A stretch of 64,000 nt of DNA from Bacillota bacterium. GTDB taxonomy: Bacteria; Bacillota; Bacilli; Alicyclobacillales; SLC66. Each line of letters starts with the position of its first letter. The stretch's first letter is position 1. Shown one piece after another: positions 9,288 through 17,633 of the stretch. The DNA is taken from contig JAKADA010000006.1 of NCBI GenBank assembly GCA_021820975.1, positions 35,383 to 99,382 of the forward strand, given 5' to 3'. A program made the translations under genes and the position numbers. The notes under the pieces are model-generated. The model was given only the letters and a program-made list of their open reading frames with translations, was not told the origin of the DNA and ran no database searches.

Positions 9288-10160
9288 ATGAGCTTGATAG
9301 TGTTTCACACGATTGCCGATTGTAAAGCATGGCTTTCAGAAGAAAGAGCACAAAAAGAGGGTAAAAGTGATACGGGATTTGTTCCTACGATGGGATATTT
9401 GCATGAAGGTCACGCTTCCTTGATCCAAAAGGCTCGTGCAGAAAATGATATCGTTGTGGTATCGATTTTTGTAAATCCTTTGCAATTCGGGCCATCCGAG
9501 GACTTAGATCGTTATCCACGAAGCCTAAAACAGGATCTTGCGCTTTGTGAGACGCTTGGAGTAGACCTTGTCTTTGCACCGAGCGTTTACGAAATGTACG
9601 GCGAAACTCCTATAATGACCAGGATACATGTTGATCAATTGGGTGAGTATTTGTGTGGTGCATCGAGACCTGGACATTTTGATGGTGTGTGTACTGTAGT
9701 TGCCAAACTTTTTCAGATCTTTGCGCCGACTAAAGCTTACTTTGGTAAAAAGGATGCACAACAATGGCGTATCCTACGGCGGATGGTCGCTGATTTGTCC
9801 ATTGATGTATCCATTATCCCATGTCCGATCGTAAGGGAAAATGACGGCTTAGCTAAGAGTTCAAGAAATGTCTATCTTACTGCAGAACAGAGGCGAGAAG
9901 CGCCTGCTTTGCAACAAGCACTTCAGCAAGTTCTGCGACGTTTTCAAGAGGGCGAACGCAACGTGGACAAATTACGAGATGTTGCGATGGATAGGCTAAA
10001 CGCCGTGCCGGGGTTACGTCTTGATTATCTGTCTTTTGTCGACGATGAGACGTTAACTAAAGTAATGACAGTGGATGAGCATCATACTGTGCTATGTGCA
10101 GTTGCAGCGTATTTTGGTTCTACGCGTTTAATTGATAACCAGGAACTGGTTGGTTTGTAA
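9288..10160 (+). CDS. panC: Pantothenate synthetase PanC
   Basis: ATP-dependent condensation of pantoate with beta-alanine. The nucleotidyl-transferase signatures are PTMGYLHEGHASLI (HxGH) and a KMSKS-like KSSRNVYL. The FVNPLQFGPSEDLDRYPR block is canonical. Length 290 is normal. ATG 9288 has AAAGGGG upstream. panD (aspartate decarboxylase), the usual third gene, does not follow. Beta-alanine must come from a panD elsewhere or another route. Confidence 0.95.
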   Translation: MSLIVFHTIADCKAWLSEERAQKEGKSDTGFVPTMGYLHEGHASLIQKARAENDIVVVSIFVNPLQFGPSEDLDRYPRSLKQDLALCETLGVDLVFAPSVYEMYGETPIMTRIHVDQLGEYLCGASRPGHFDGVCTVVAKLFQIFAPTKAYFGKKDAQQWRILRRMVADLSIDVSIIPCPIVRENDGLAKSSRNVYLTAEQRREAPALQQALQQVLRRFQEGERNVDKLRDVAMDRLNAVPGLRLDYLSFVDDETLTKVMTVDEHHTVLCAVAAYFGSTRLIDNQELVGL

Positions 10161-10183
10161 TAAACGAATAAAAATGTGTTATA

Positions 10184-10221
10184 AAGGGATACCCTAAGAT
10201 AAAATACAGGGGGTGTCCCTT
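10184..10221 (+). promoter_or_regulatory. Hairpin overlapping the ribosome binding site of the TPR gene
   Basis: The arms 10184-10194 (AAGGGATACCC) and 10211-10221 (GGGTGTCCCTT) pair over 11 positions with one wobble. The loop is 16 bases. The downstream arm contains the GGGGG purine run and ends one base before the ATG at 10223, so the folded form would hide the ribosome binding site. There is no T-run, so it is unlikely to be a simple terminator. Confidence 0.5.
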
Positions 10222-10222
10222 C

Positions 10223-11656
10223 ATGCTATTTGAACAATCCTACGCGCAATTGCAACGGGCAGTTATTCGTATTGCTGGTCAATTACATGATGCTGATGAA
10301 GAGCAACGTACTTATTTGTATCAGGAATTACAAGCATTGCATGCTATGAATGCGCATTGTTTAGAGCTATGGATGGACTTTGAGGATCAAGTTCAGGATT
10401 TATATGAACAATACTTTCCTGATTCGCAGGAAATTCAAGTTTCAACTCCACTACCGTCTTTGGTCGATGATGCTGTTCCTCGAGACGATTATGATGTGTT
10501 GTTCCAATTAGAAAACGGCATTTTTATGTTAAAAAAGGGATTAGGTTACTTTGACCTCCTTATGTACGACGAATCGATAGATACTTTTGAACGTATGCTT
10601 GCTACGAATCCTGATTTGGCCATGGTTCGTTTATTGCTTGCTATTAGTTATCTTGCCAAAAATCGCTATGAGGAGTCAGAGCGTCAAGTCATGATCGTTG
10701 AGCTAACTGCCCAAAATTCACTCTTAAAAGTCGCTGCCCACGAGGCAAAAGCACAGATTTTTGTGCGAAAAGGCCGCTATGATAATGCATTGACTGAACT
10801 TCAGTACGTGACAGACAAACGACCTGATTACATTGATGCCCATGTGAATTCATCTATCTGTGCTTATATAATTAAAGATTATAGTAAAGCGGCACATGCG
10901 GCACATCACGCTGTGACGCTTGATGAGAAAGATGCCATTGCTTGGCGTCTTTACGGTGCTGCGTTGTTTGCCCTTAAACGACCGAAAAAAGCGTTAGCTT
11001 GTTATCGAAAAGCGGTACAATATAATCCGTCAGATACCGATACGAACATGGAATTAGCTCATATTTTGCGAGTTTTACATAAAGTGGAGGAAGCGCAACA
11101 AGTATATCAACGCATGATACGTGAACATAAAGCCGTCGATAAATCATTATCAGGTCTTGGCGAATTAGCCTTACAAATGGGCGAATTTCGGACTGCGGTA
11201 GCTTTGTACAAAAAGTTGGCTTCTTTACAACCACAAGCCAAAAAACCTTTAGCTCGATTAGCATGGGCGATGTATAGTTGTGGATTACTCGATGATGCCG
11301 AGCGGATATTTACGGTTTATACCAATCAGCATGGGGCTGATTTAACTGTTTTGACAGGATTGACGCGCATCGCCACAGCACGCAAACAATTTGCTGAAGC
11401 CCGACGATATTTGTCTCGCATTCTTCAGGTAAAAAATGAACGGGCTAAAGTCCATGGCTTAACCGAATTAGGTCGGTTTTACTTAGAAACGGGTAATGCA
11501 GCTAAAGCCGTACGATATCTTCAAGGAGCCTTAGCAGTGGATCGAACCCATAAAGATGCACTGATGTATTTGACCGTAGCTGCACACCAGACGCAAGCAA
11601 ATGCCGATGAAGTTATGAGTGAAAACTGCAAAGATTCTCCCTTGAAGTATTCTTAA
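10223..11656 (+). CDS. Tetratricopeptide-repeat protein
   Basis: A cytoplasmic protein of 477 residues. The first 85 or so residues are charged and helical with no repeat. From about residue 95 to the end it is built of TPR-like units, for example YFDLLMYDESIDTFERMLA, RYDNALTELQYV and KAVRYLQGALAVD. TPR superhelices bind other proteins; the partner here is unknown. No signal peptide or membrane segment is seen. It sits between panC and dinG, where B. subtilis has panD. A hairpin covers its ribosome binding site, suggesting translational control. Family-level call is firm; function is not assigned. Confidence 0.8.
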   Translation: MLFEQSYAQLQRAVIRIAGQLHDADEEQRTYLYQELQALHAMNAHCLELWMDFEDQVQDLYEQYFPDSQEIQVSTPLPSLVDDAVPRDDYDVLFQLENGIFMLKKGLGYFDLLMYDESIDTFERMLATNPDLAMVRLLLAISYLAKNRYEESERQVMIVELTAQNSLLKVAAHEAKAQIFVRKGRYDNALTELQYVTDKRPDYIDAHVNSSICAYIIKDYSKAAHAAHHAVTLDEKDAIAWRLYGAALFALKRPKKALACYRKAVQYNPSDTDTNMELAHILRVLHKVEEAQQVYQRMIREHKAVDKSLSGLGELALQMGEFRTAVALYKKLASLQPQAKKPLARLAWAMYSCGLLDDAERIFTVYTNQHGADLTVLTGLTRIATARKQFAEARRYLSRILQVKNERAKVHGLTELGRFYLETGNAAKAVRYLQGALAVDRTHKDALMYLTVAAHQTQANADEVMSENCKDSPLKYS

Positions 11657-11695
11657 ATTGACAGAATGGCATACATTCTCGGATACTGATTTCAA

Positions 11696-14542
11696 ATGAG
11701 GTTTTACGAGGGTGGCTTGTCTTTGAATCAGCAGTATAGTTTATTAGCCTGGCGATTTGTATCTTTATCGCAGGGAGAAGATGTTGTTCAGGAAATTAGT
11801 TTATACAATCCAAATTCACATGTACAGGTATACGCCTTTTTTGAGGGAAACTCAGATCATTATCGTTTCTTTGATGGAAATACGGACCAGGCTCAGGTTA
11901 TTCAGGATTTTGGCCGAGTGTGGACTTTGCTTTGCGAAAAATTTGAACATTCCTATGTAGTCGTAGAGTCAGAGGAAGCTCTTAATAAGCTTGACGTATT
12001 CATAGAGAAATTTGGTTATGAACCACTTCATGTCGATCAATGTATCGATTATGGATCGTTAGTACGAATTGTTATTCCTACTTTATCACGTCGTCTTGTG
12101 TTTGACGCGGCAGCATTTTATGGATTGATTAAGGGTACCGTCCATAATCCCTCTACGATGACACTTCATGACATAATTCAGTTATATGAGCAAACTTGTG
12201 AGCGATTGTTTCAAGGTCTTTTTGACTTGCCATTAATCACGTTACAAACGATCGTCTTAGCACCATCGTTGTCACATTCGCTTCGCCAAATCATTCAAGA
12301 AGCCATCACGTTTGTATTCTCCCGTGAACCTATAGCCTCGGTGAAACCCACCAAAGTACTCTTTGACCTTGCGTTTCGAGAAGCTGTTAAAGTGGCTGAG
12401 CATGCTGTAGATCGTGACAACAATCCTTTGCAAGAAGATTTTGTGGAAACTACAGTTGAGCATTTGCGACATTCCCTTAAAGGTATCACGAATTTTGCTT
12501 TTGAACGGCGAATTGGGCAGGAAGAGATGGTGGAAAAAGTAGCCCAGGCTTTTGCTTTGTCGCGGTATCTTGTCGTTGAAGCAGGTACGGGTACGGGGAA
12601 ATCTTTAGGTTACTTATTACCAGCTATCTCGTATGCTGTTCAAACAGGCCAACGTGTAGTTGTAGCAACACATACAGTAGCTTTGCAAGAGCAATTACAA
12701 AACCAGGATATACAGATCGCAAAAAAGGCATTGCCTTTTACTTTTAGTAGTGCCGTCTTGAAAGGGCGCAATAACTATGTGTGTTTACGAAAGGTCGCTC
12801 AAAAAGCTCAGGCATTGCCCGTTTTACTTAATGATGAAGCTCATTTTCTTATTGCCGTCCTTAGTTGGCTAACACAATCGGGTACGGGTGATCGCGAAGA
12901 ACTAGCTATGGAAAATAAAGAGATGGAATTTTGGCGTACTATTCAAAGTGAGACAGAATCATGTCTTGGAAAAAGGTGCCCATTTTTTCATGATTGTTAT
13001 TTCTTTGTTGCACGTCAACGTGCTATGTCATCGGATATTTTGATTACAAACCACTCTTTGATACTTTCCGATGTTATGGCTGATCATCGAGTTTTACCGC
13101 CACACAAGAATGTGATCCTTGACGAAGCACACCACTTAGAAGAACAAGCCACAAAAAACCTAGGTGCTGAAGCTAAAGAAGAAGAATTACGTCGATTTAT
13201 GGATCGACTTATCCAATCTCGCACGGGTCAATTGCCTGAACTAGAGGCGATGTTAGCAGCATCCATCGTTCAAGGTAAGGCAGAGTGGCAGGCGTATCTT
13301 ACCTTAGTGCAAAAAGCGTATCGCACAGTATTGGAACTCGCCAAAGAAAGTAAAACGCTTTTTCAAACGATCCATCGTTTTTTAGAGGGGCAAGATAAGC
13401 GACCAGAAGTACGCATTACACAATCCCTTTTGCAAGATGAAAGGTTCGCTCATGTATTGGAACGTGCACAGTTACTACAGCAAGCCAATCAGGTTTTAGG
13501 CACTGTAATTAAAGAGTATGAGCGATTGATTGAAGAGATTGAACGAACTGATACAATGGCTGGTCGTATGGAAGATGTTTTTGGTTTGGTGAGACATATC
13601 TCTTATGGGTTCACTGTTATTCTTGATGTCATTTTGCTTACTCAAAGTGAAGATGAGTTTGTGGGTTGGCTAACAAAATGGACGCGCAAAACCGGTGTAA
13701 GTGTCTCTTTTCATCTGGCACCGTTATCCGTTGGTGGGATTCTTCGATCATCGCTCTATGATAAACGTGACAGCATCATATTTACATCGGCAACATTGAC
13801 GGTTGATCGATCATTTACTTATTTCTTGTCACAAATTGGCTTATTACCGTTGATGAAAGAAGGAAAAGTGGACGATCTTATCGTAAGTTCGCCTTTTTTA
13901 TATGATCGACAAGCTATTTTATGTATGCCGACTGATTTGCCTAAGGTAAACGATCCGAGTTTTACAGAAGCCATTGGCCATGCAGTACAATCGATCGCCG
14001 TAAAAGCCAGAGGGCGAACTTTGGTTTTATTCACTTCCTACCAAATGTTGGAGATGGTCTATCGAAAACAGCATCAATCCTTTTCACAACAGGGGATTCG
14101 GCTTTTAGCACAGGGCCATGATGACCATCGTCGTTCGCGCTTGATTGAAACATTTCGACATACGAATCAAGCCGTTTTATTTGGTGTCAATAGTTTTTGG
14201 GAAGGAATAGACATTAAAGGGGAAGACTTATCTTGTATCATCATTGTTAAGTTACCTTTTGATGTGCCAACCAATCCTATTGTCGAAGCAAGAACAGAGC
14301 GACTTAAACAACAGGGTAAACATCCATTTATGGATTATTCCGTACCGCAAGCCGTTATTCGATTTACCCAAGGATTTGGTCGTCTCATCCGTTCTAGTCA
14401 GGATCGAGGTGCTGTATTTGTTTTGGACAACCGTATTTTTCAAGCCTCTTATGGTAAACTTTTTTTACGGTCATTGCCTCGACTTTCGAAGTACACGGGT
14501 TCACTCGAGGATAGCGTACAGAAAGCGGACGCCTATTTCTAA
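11696..14542 (+). CDS. dinG: DinG-type ATP-dependent DNA helicase, degenerate N-terminal exonuclease region
   Basis: An XPD/DinG-family superfamily 2 helicase of about 940 residues. Walker A is EAGTGTGKSLGY near residue 298 and the DEAH box is ILDEAHHLEE. Four cysteines for a 4Fe-4S cluster are visible (YVCLRK, then CLGKRCPFFHDC). GVNSFWEGIDIKGE and GFGRLIRSSQDRG complete the helicase core. The B. subtilis protein has an N-terminal DnaQ-like exonuclease; here that region is present in length but I see no DxE catalytic motif. The start is uncertain: ATG 11696 lacks a clear ribosome site, while TTG 11723 follows GAGGGTGG. Confidence 0.9.
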   Translation: MRFYEGGLSLNQQYSLLAWRFVSLSQGEDVVQEISLYNPNSHVQVYAFFEGNSDHYRFFDGNTDQAQVIQDFGRVWTLLCEKFEHSYVVVESEEALNKLDVFIEKFGYEPLHVDQCIDYGSLVRIVIPTLSRRLVFDAAAFYGLIKGTVHNPSTMTLHDIIQLYEQTCERLFQGLFDLPLITLQTIVLAPSLSHSLRQIIQEAITFVFSREPIASVKPTKVLFDLAFREAVKVAEHAVDRDNNPLQEDFVETTVEHLRHSLKGITNFAFERRIGQEEMVEKVAQAFALSRYLVVEAGTGTGKSLGYLLPAISYAVQTGQRVVVATHTVALQEQLQNQDIQIAKKALPFTFSSAVLKGRNNYVCLRKVAQKAQALPVLLNDEAHFLIAVLSWLTQSGTGDREELAMENKEMEFWRTIQSETESCLGKRCPFFHDCYFFVARQRAMSSDILITNHSLILSDVMADHRVLPPHKNVILDEAHHLEEQATKNLGAEAKEEELRRFMDRLIQSRTGQLPELEAMLAASIVQGKAEWQAYLTLVQKAYRTVLELAKESKTLFQTIHRFLEGQDKRPEVRITQSLLQDERFAHVLERAQLLQQANQVLGTVIKEYERLIEEIERTDTMAGRMEDVFGLVRHISYGFTVILDVILLTQSEDEFVGWLTKWTRKTGVSVSFHLAPLSVGGILRSSLYDKRDSIIFTSATLTVDRSFTYFLSQIGLLPLMKEGKVDDLIVSSPFLYDRQAILCMPTDLPKVNDPSFTEAIGHAVQSIAVKARGRTLVLFTSYQMLEMVYRKQHQSFSQQGIRLLAQGHDDHRRSRLIETFRHTNQAVLFGVNSFWEGIDIKGEDLSCIIIVKLPFDVPTNPIVEARTERLKQQGKHPFMDYSVPQAVIRFTQGFGRLIRSSQDRGAVFVLDNRIFQASYGKLFLRSLPRLSKYTGSLEDSVQKADAYF

Positions 14543-14557
14543 GGCGGGGCTATAACG

Positions 14558-15412
14558 ATGTGGCGACACTTTACAATCGTGATCGTGTGTATAGTGTCTT
14601 TGTGGTCAGGGCTTGTTGTGCTTCTTGCACCTGCAAAAGCTGCGACGAGTTCTGATGTGCCTGATACTTCGCACCTTGAAGTGTATGCTGCACCACCAGG
14701 ATTTCGCGTTCAGGTACGGGATAAAATACTGTATGCCATTCCTTATGATTCCTTGAAGACAGTTGCAATGAAAATTTTGCAACAACGTACGCGCATGAAT
14801 GTCGTGATTTTATATGGTGTTCCGATACGTCATCTTACCAAAAATGACTTTGCTCTTTATCAACGTGTGTGCGCCAATCTGCATGCTTCTGTTCGGTTGC
14901 TCATCGGTGATCAGTTCAGTGAAAAACCTAACTTTGACATGGCAGGGGTAAGCATTTATCATCGCAAGGAAAATTTACATTTTGATGGCATTGGATCTGT
15001 TACGGCGTCCATTTTGCCACAAAATGAGCAAGGTTTAGCGCACTCCTTTATGATGCTACATCTTGAAGTGCCAAATATGGATGTCGCAACGGTCCTGCAA
15101 GTTCCGCGCCAGAGTTCTGATCCATGGCCACGAGAACAGGACGTTTTACTTTTACAATTATCGAAGTTACAAGGCGGTCCACAGCCTAAAGTTTTAACGA
15201 TTCTTGACCCTAAAATAGCTGTTGTTATCGATGATACAGCGAGGAACATAGCAAACAAAAAAGTTGAGCTCGTTGAAAATCTTTATGAATTATGGGCAGA
15301 TGTCTATCGTGTCGAGGGGGCAGGCACTTTGACGTTAGTGGCTGGTCCGCACGGCCTGATGTTGCCAATACGTGGCAAGCATGCTCATTTATACGGTATA
15401 ATAGTAAAGTAA
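14558..15412 (+). CDS. Secreted protein of unknown function
   Basis: A 284-residue protein with a convincing signal peptide: a short basic start, a hydrophobic core over residues 6-23, and a probable cleavage at APAKAA (about residue 28-30). The mature part has no motif I recognise, no repeats and a single Cys. It is not a lipoprotein because no lipobox is present. ATG 14558 follows AAGGCGGGG and the gene starts 15 bases after dinG, so it is probably in that operon. In B. subtilis ypmA follows dinG; here ypmA lies 4.5 kb away and this gene occupies the spot. Confidence 0.65.
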   Translation: MWRHFTIVIVCIVSLWSGLVVLLAPAKAATSSDVPDTSHLEVYAAPPGFRVQVRDKILYAIPYDSLKTVAMKILQQRTRMNVVILYGVPIRHLTKNDFALYQRVCANLHASVRLLIGDQFSEKPNFDMAGVSIYHRKENLHFDGIGSVTASILPQNEQGLAHSFMMLHLEVPNMDVATVLQVPRQSSDPWPREQDVLLLQLSKLQGGPQPKVLTILDPKIAVVIDDTARNIANKKVELVENLYELWADVYRVEGAGTLTLVAGPHGLMLPIRGKHAHLYGIIVK

Positions 15413-15445
15413 TAACAGATAGATGGATGGAAAGGGTGGAGTACA

Positions 15446-15970
15446 ATGTCTCAAGAACGTAATGGTGCAGTTACATTTGCTGGAGGGGCTGTGACCCTTG
15501 TTGGGCCTGAAGTGAAAGTTGGGGACAAAGCGCCGGATGCGACGCTTTTAAGTAATGCTCTTAAGGATGTACAATTATCATCGTATTTTGGCCGTGTTGT
15601 CTTACTTAGCGTAGTTCCCTCGTTGGATACTGGCGTTTGTGATGCACAAACAAGGCGTTTTAACGAAGTGGCAAGTCAACTTGGCAATGATGTTGTTATA
15701 CTTACGATTAGTGCTGATCTGCCATTTGCTCAAAAACGTTGGTGTGGTGCAACTGGGATCGATCAAGTCGAAACGTTATCGGATCATCGCGCGATGTCAT
15801 TTGGTACCGCGTTTGGTACATACATCAAAGAACTCCGACTTGAAGCTCGCGCTGTATTCGTTGTCAATCAACAAGGCGTTTTTACGTATGTGGAGTATGT
15901 ACCTGAAGTAACGCAGCATCCTAATTATGAGGCTGCTATTGAAGCTGCAAAGGCAGCCCTGAAAAAGTAA
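15446..15970 (+). CDS. tpx: Atypical 2-Cys thiol peroxidase Tpx
   Basis: A peroxiredoxin that reduces hydroperoxides with thioredoxin. The peroxidatic Cys is in SLDTGVCDAQTRRFN and the resolving Cys in KRWCGATGIDQV, the pattern of atypical 2-Cys Tpx. The N-terminal GGAVTLVG and VGDKAPDATLL are standard. 174 residues. ATG 15446 has AAAGGGTGGAG upstream. A strong terminator follows (15982-16019). Confidence 0.95.
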   Translation: MSQERNGAVTFAGGAVTLVGPEVKVGDKAPDATLLSNALKDVQLSSYFGRVVLLSVVPSLDTGVCDAQTRRFNEVASQLGNDVVILTISADLPFAQKRWCGATGIDQVETLSDHRAMSFGTAFGTYIKELRLEARAVFVVNQQGVFTYVEYVPEVTQHPNYEAAIEAAKAALKK

Positions 15971-15981
15971 ACGATAAACGA

Positions 15982-16019
15982 AAAGGCGGAGATCTTTTAT
16001 CTTCAAGATCTCCGCCTTT
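15982..16019 (+). terminator. Rho-independent terminator after tpx
   Basis: Perfect 15-bp inverted repeat: arms 15982-15996 and 16005-16019, loop of eight bases, with a short T-run in the second arm. It closes the tpx transcript and, on the other strand, could end the tRNA-Lys transcript that begins just to the right. Confidence 0.88.
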
Positions 16020-16023
16020 GTAT

Positions 16024-16099
16024 TGGTGGGTCGTACAGGAATCGAACCTGCAACCCTCCGATTAAGAGTCGGATGCTCTACCAGTTGAGCTAACGGCCC
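16024..16099 (-). tRNA. tRNA-Lys(CTT)
   Basis: A full cloverleaf is readable on the minus strand. The acceptor stem begins GGGCCGT and the D-arm is GCTC/GAGC. The anticodon stem is TCCGA/TCGGA with loop CTCTTAA, giving anticodon CTT. The T-arm is GCAGG/CCTGT around TTCGATT. The 3' CCA is encoded at 16024-16026. One oddity is a C-A mismatch at acceptor pair 4:69. A strong promoter lies immediately upstream on the same strand. Confidence 0.93.
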
Positions 16100-16113
16100 G
16101 TAACATTAACTTT

Positions 16114-16142
16114 ATAATACGCCACTTAGTATGAGAACTCAA
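16114..16142 (-). promoter_or_regulatory. SigA-type promoter of tRNA-Lys
   Basis: On the minus strand TTGAGT (-35, 16137-16142) is followed by a 17-base spacer and TATTAT (-10, 16114-16119). Transcription would start a few bases before the tRNA 5' end. Confidence 0.75.
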
Positions 16143-16210
16143 GTGAGAAGGGATTAGTGGTATTTATCACGAAGTAAGTAGGTAATCGGCAAAAGGGGAT
16201 GTAATTAGGT

Positions 16211-16834
16211 ATGAAAGAGGCAAAGATTTCGCCTTCCGTGGTTCGACGATTACCCATTTATCTACGACATGTCCAGGATCTTTTAGACGCTGGCATTGAT
16301 ACGGTATCGTCTAAAGAAATGGGCGCCAAACTTGATTTGAATCCTGCACAGATCCGAAAAGATTTGGCTTATTTTGGAGAGTTTGGACGAAAAGGTGTAG
16401 GTTATGAAGTGGAGTATCTGGCACGAAAACTCGAGCAGATTTTGCATTTGGATCAACAAATTCGAGTGGCTCTTGTGGGCGTAGGCCATCTTGGTATGGC
16501 ATTATCAAATTATACGCGTTTTCAAAATGAACGTATAACTATAGCCGGTTTATACGATCAAGACCCTAAAAAGATGAATATGCAAGTGGGAAAATTACGT
16601 GTCAAGCCTCTATTGAAGATTGAGGAAGATGCAAAAACAATTGGATTTCAAATTGGAATTATTGCTGTGCCAGCATTTTCTGCTCAAGAAGTTTGTGATG
16701 TGATGATTCGCTGCGGCATTCGTGTTATTTTGAATTTTGCACCATCAAGTTTAAAGGTTCCTGCAAACATTCATGTTCGAAGTACAGACATGACGACAGA
16801 ACTACAATCATTGGCATACTATATCAGTGAATAG
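16211..16834 (+). CDS. rex: Redox-sensing transcriptional repressor Rex
   Basis: Homodimeric repressor that senses the NADH/NAD+ ratio and controls fermentative and respiratory genes. Residues 1-80 form the winged helix (SPSVVRRLPIYLRHV, DLNPAQIRKDLAYFGEFG). From about residue 85 a Rossmann domain begins with VALVGVGHLGMAL. Length 207 is typical. ATG 16211 is preceded by AAAAGGGG. It is adjacent to mtnP and mtaD, all in one direction. I did not find a clear Rex operator nearby. Confidence 0.95.
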   Translation: MKEAKISPSVVRRLPIYLRHVQDLLDAGIDTVSSKEMGAKLDLNPAQIRKDLAYFGEFGRKGVGYEVEYLARKLEQILHLDQQIRVALVGVGHLGMALSNYTRFQNERITIAGLYDQDPKKMNMQVGKLRVKPLLKIEEDAKTIGFQIGIIAVPAFSAQEVCDVMIRCGIRVILNFAPSSLKVPANIHVRSTDMTTELQSLAYYISE

Positions 16835-16851
16835 CAAGGGGACAAGCATTT

Positions 16852-17628
16852 ATGGAAGTAGCTCATTACGCCATTATCGGTGGAACGGGTGTCTATGATG
16901 CAGGTGCATTGCTTGATGCTCATGATGTTAATATCGAGACACCCTATGGGACAGCAACGTGTACAGTCGGAATTTATCATGACAAAGCCGTCACTTTCAT
17001 GCCTAGGCATGGCAAAAACCATCACGTACCCCCGCACCAAGTCAATTATAAAGCGAACATTTGGGCACTCAAGGAACTTGGTGTTACGCAAATTTTTGCT
17101 ACAGCAGCGGTTGGTAGTCTACGTTTGTCCTTACCGCCTGGAACGCTTGTAATAGTTGATCAATTTCTGGACTTTACTAAGGCGCGTTCGGTGACATTTT
17201 TCGAAGACGGAAATAAAGTCATACACACGGATATGACAGATCCTTATTGTGGTCGATTGCGTCAACATCTTAAACGCACAGCTATAGAAAAAAACATTGG
17301 TATAACATATGGTGCAACGTATGTTTGTGCTGAGGGTCCACGTTTTGAAACTCCAGCAGAGATTCGTTTTTATACGCAAATCGGCGGTGATGTTGTAGGC
17401 ATGACAACTGTTCCTGAAGTTGTTTTAGCAAAAGAATTGGGGATATGCTATGCCACCGTTGCTATGGTGACTAATTTTGCAGCAGGAATGACAGGACAAC
17501 CTTTGAGTCATCAGGAGGTCCTGTCTGTTATGGCCGATAATGTCCACCAAGTACGGGATTTATTTTTTGCAGCTATTGATTCTTTAGATCGTCAAGTTTC
17601 TTGTGTTTGTCAAAGTGAAACGAGGTGA
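16852..17628 (+). CDS. mtnP: S-methyl-5'-thioadenosine phosphorylase
   Basis: Cleaves methylthioadenosine with phosphate to adenine and methylthioribose-1-phosphate in methionine salvage. The PNP/MTAP-family phosphate-binding IIGGTGVYD, MPRHGKNHHVPPHQVNY, and the purine-site block CAEGPRFETPAEIRFY are all present. Length 258. The related purine nucleoside phosphorylase group cannot be wholly excluded, but the MTA/SAH deaminase that follows (its ribosome site overlaps this stop) fits the call. ATG 16852 has AAGGGG upstream. Confidence 0.9.
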   Translation: MEVAHYAIIGGTGVYDAGALLDAHDVNIETPYGTATCTVGIYHDKAVTFMPRHGKNHHVPPHQVNYKANIWALKELGVTQIFATAAVGSLRLSLPPGTLVIVDQFLDFTKARSVTFFEDGNKVIHTDMTDPYCGRLRQHLKRTAIEKNIGITYGATYVCAEGPRFETPAEIRFYTQIGGDVVGMTTVPEVVLAKELGICYATVAMVTNFAAGMTGQPLSHQEVLSVMADNVHQVRDLFFAAIDSLDRQVSCVCQSETR

Positions 17629-17633
17629 CCCTT

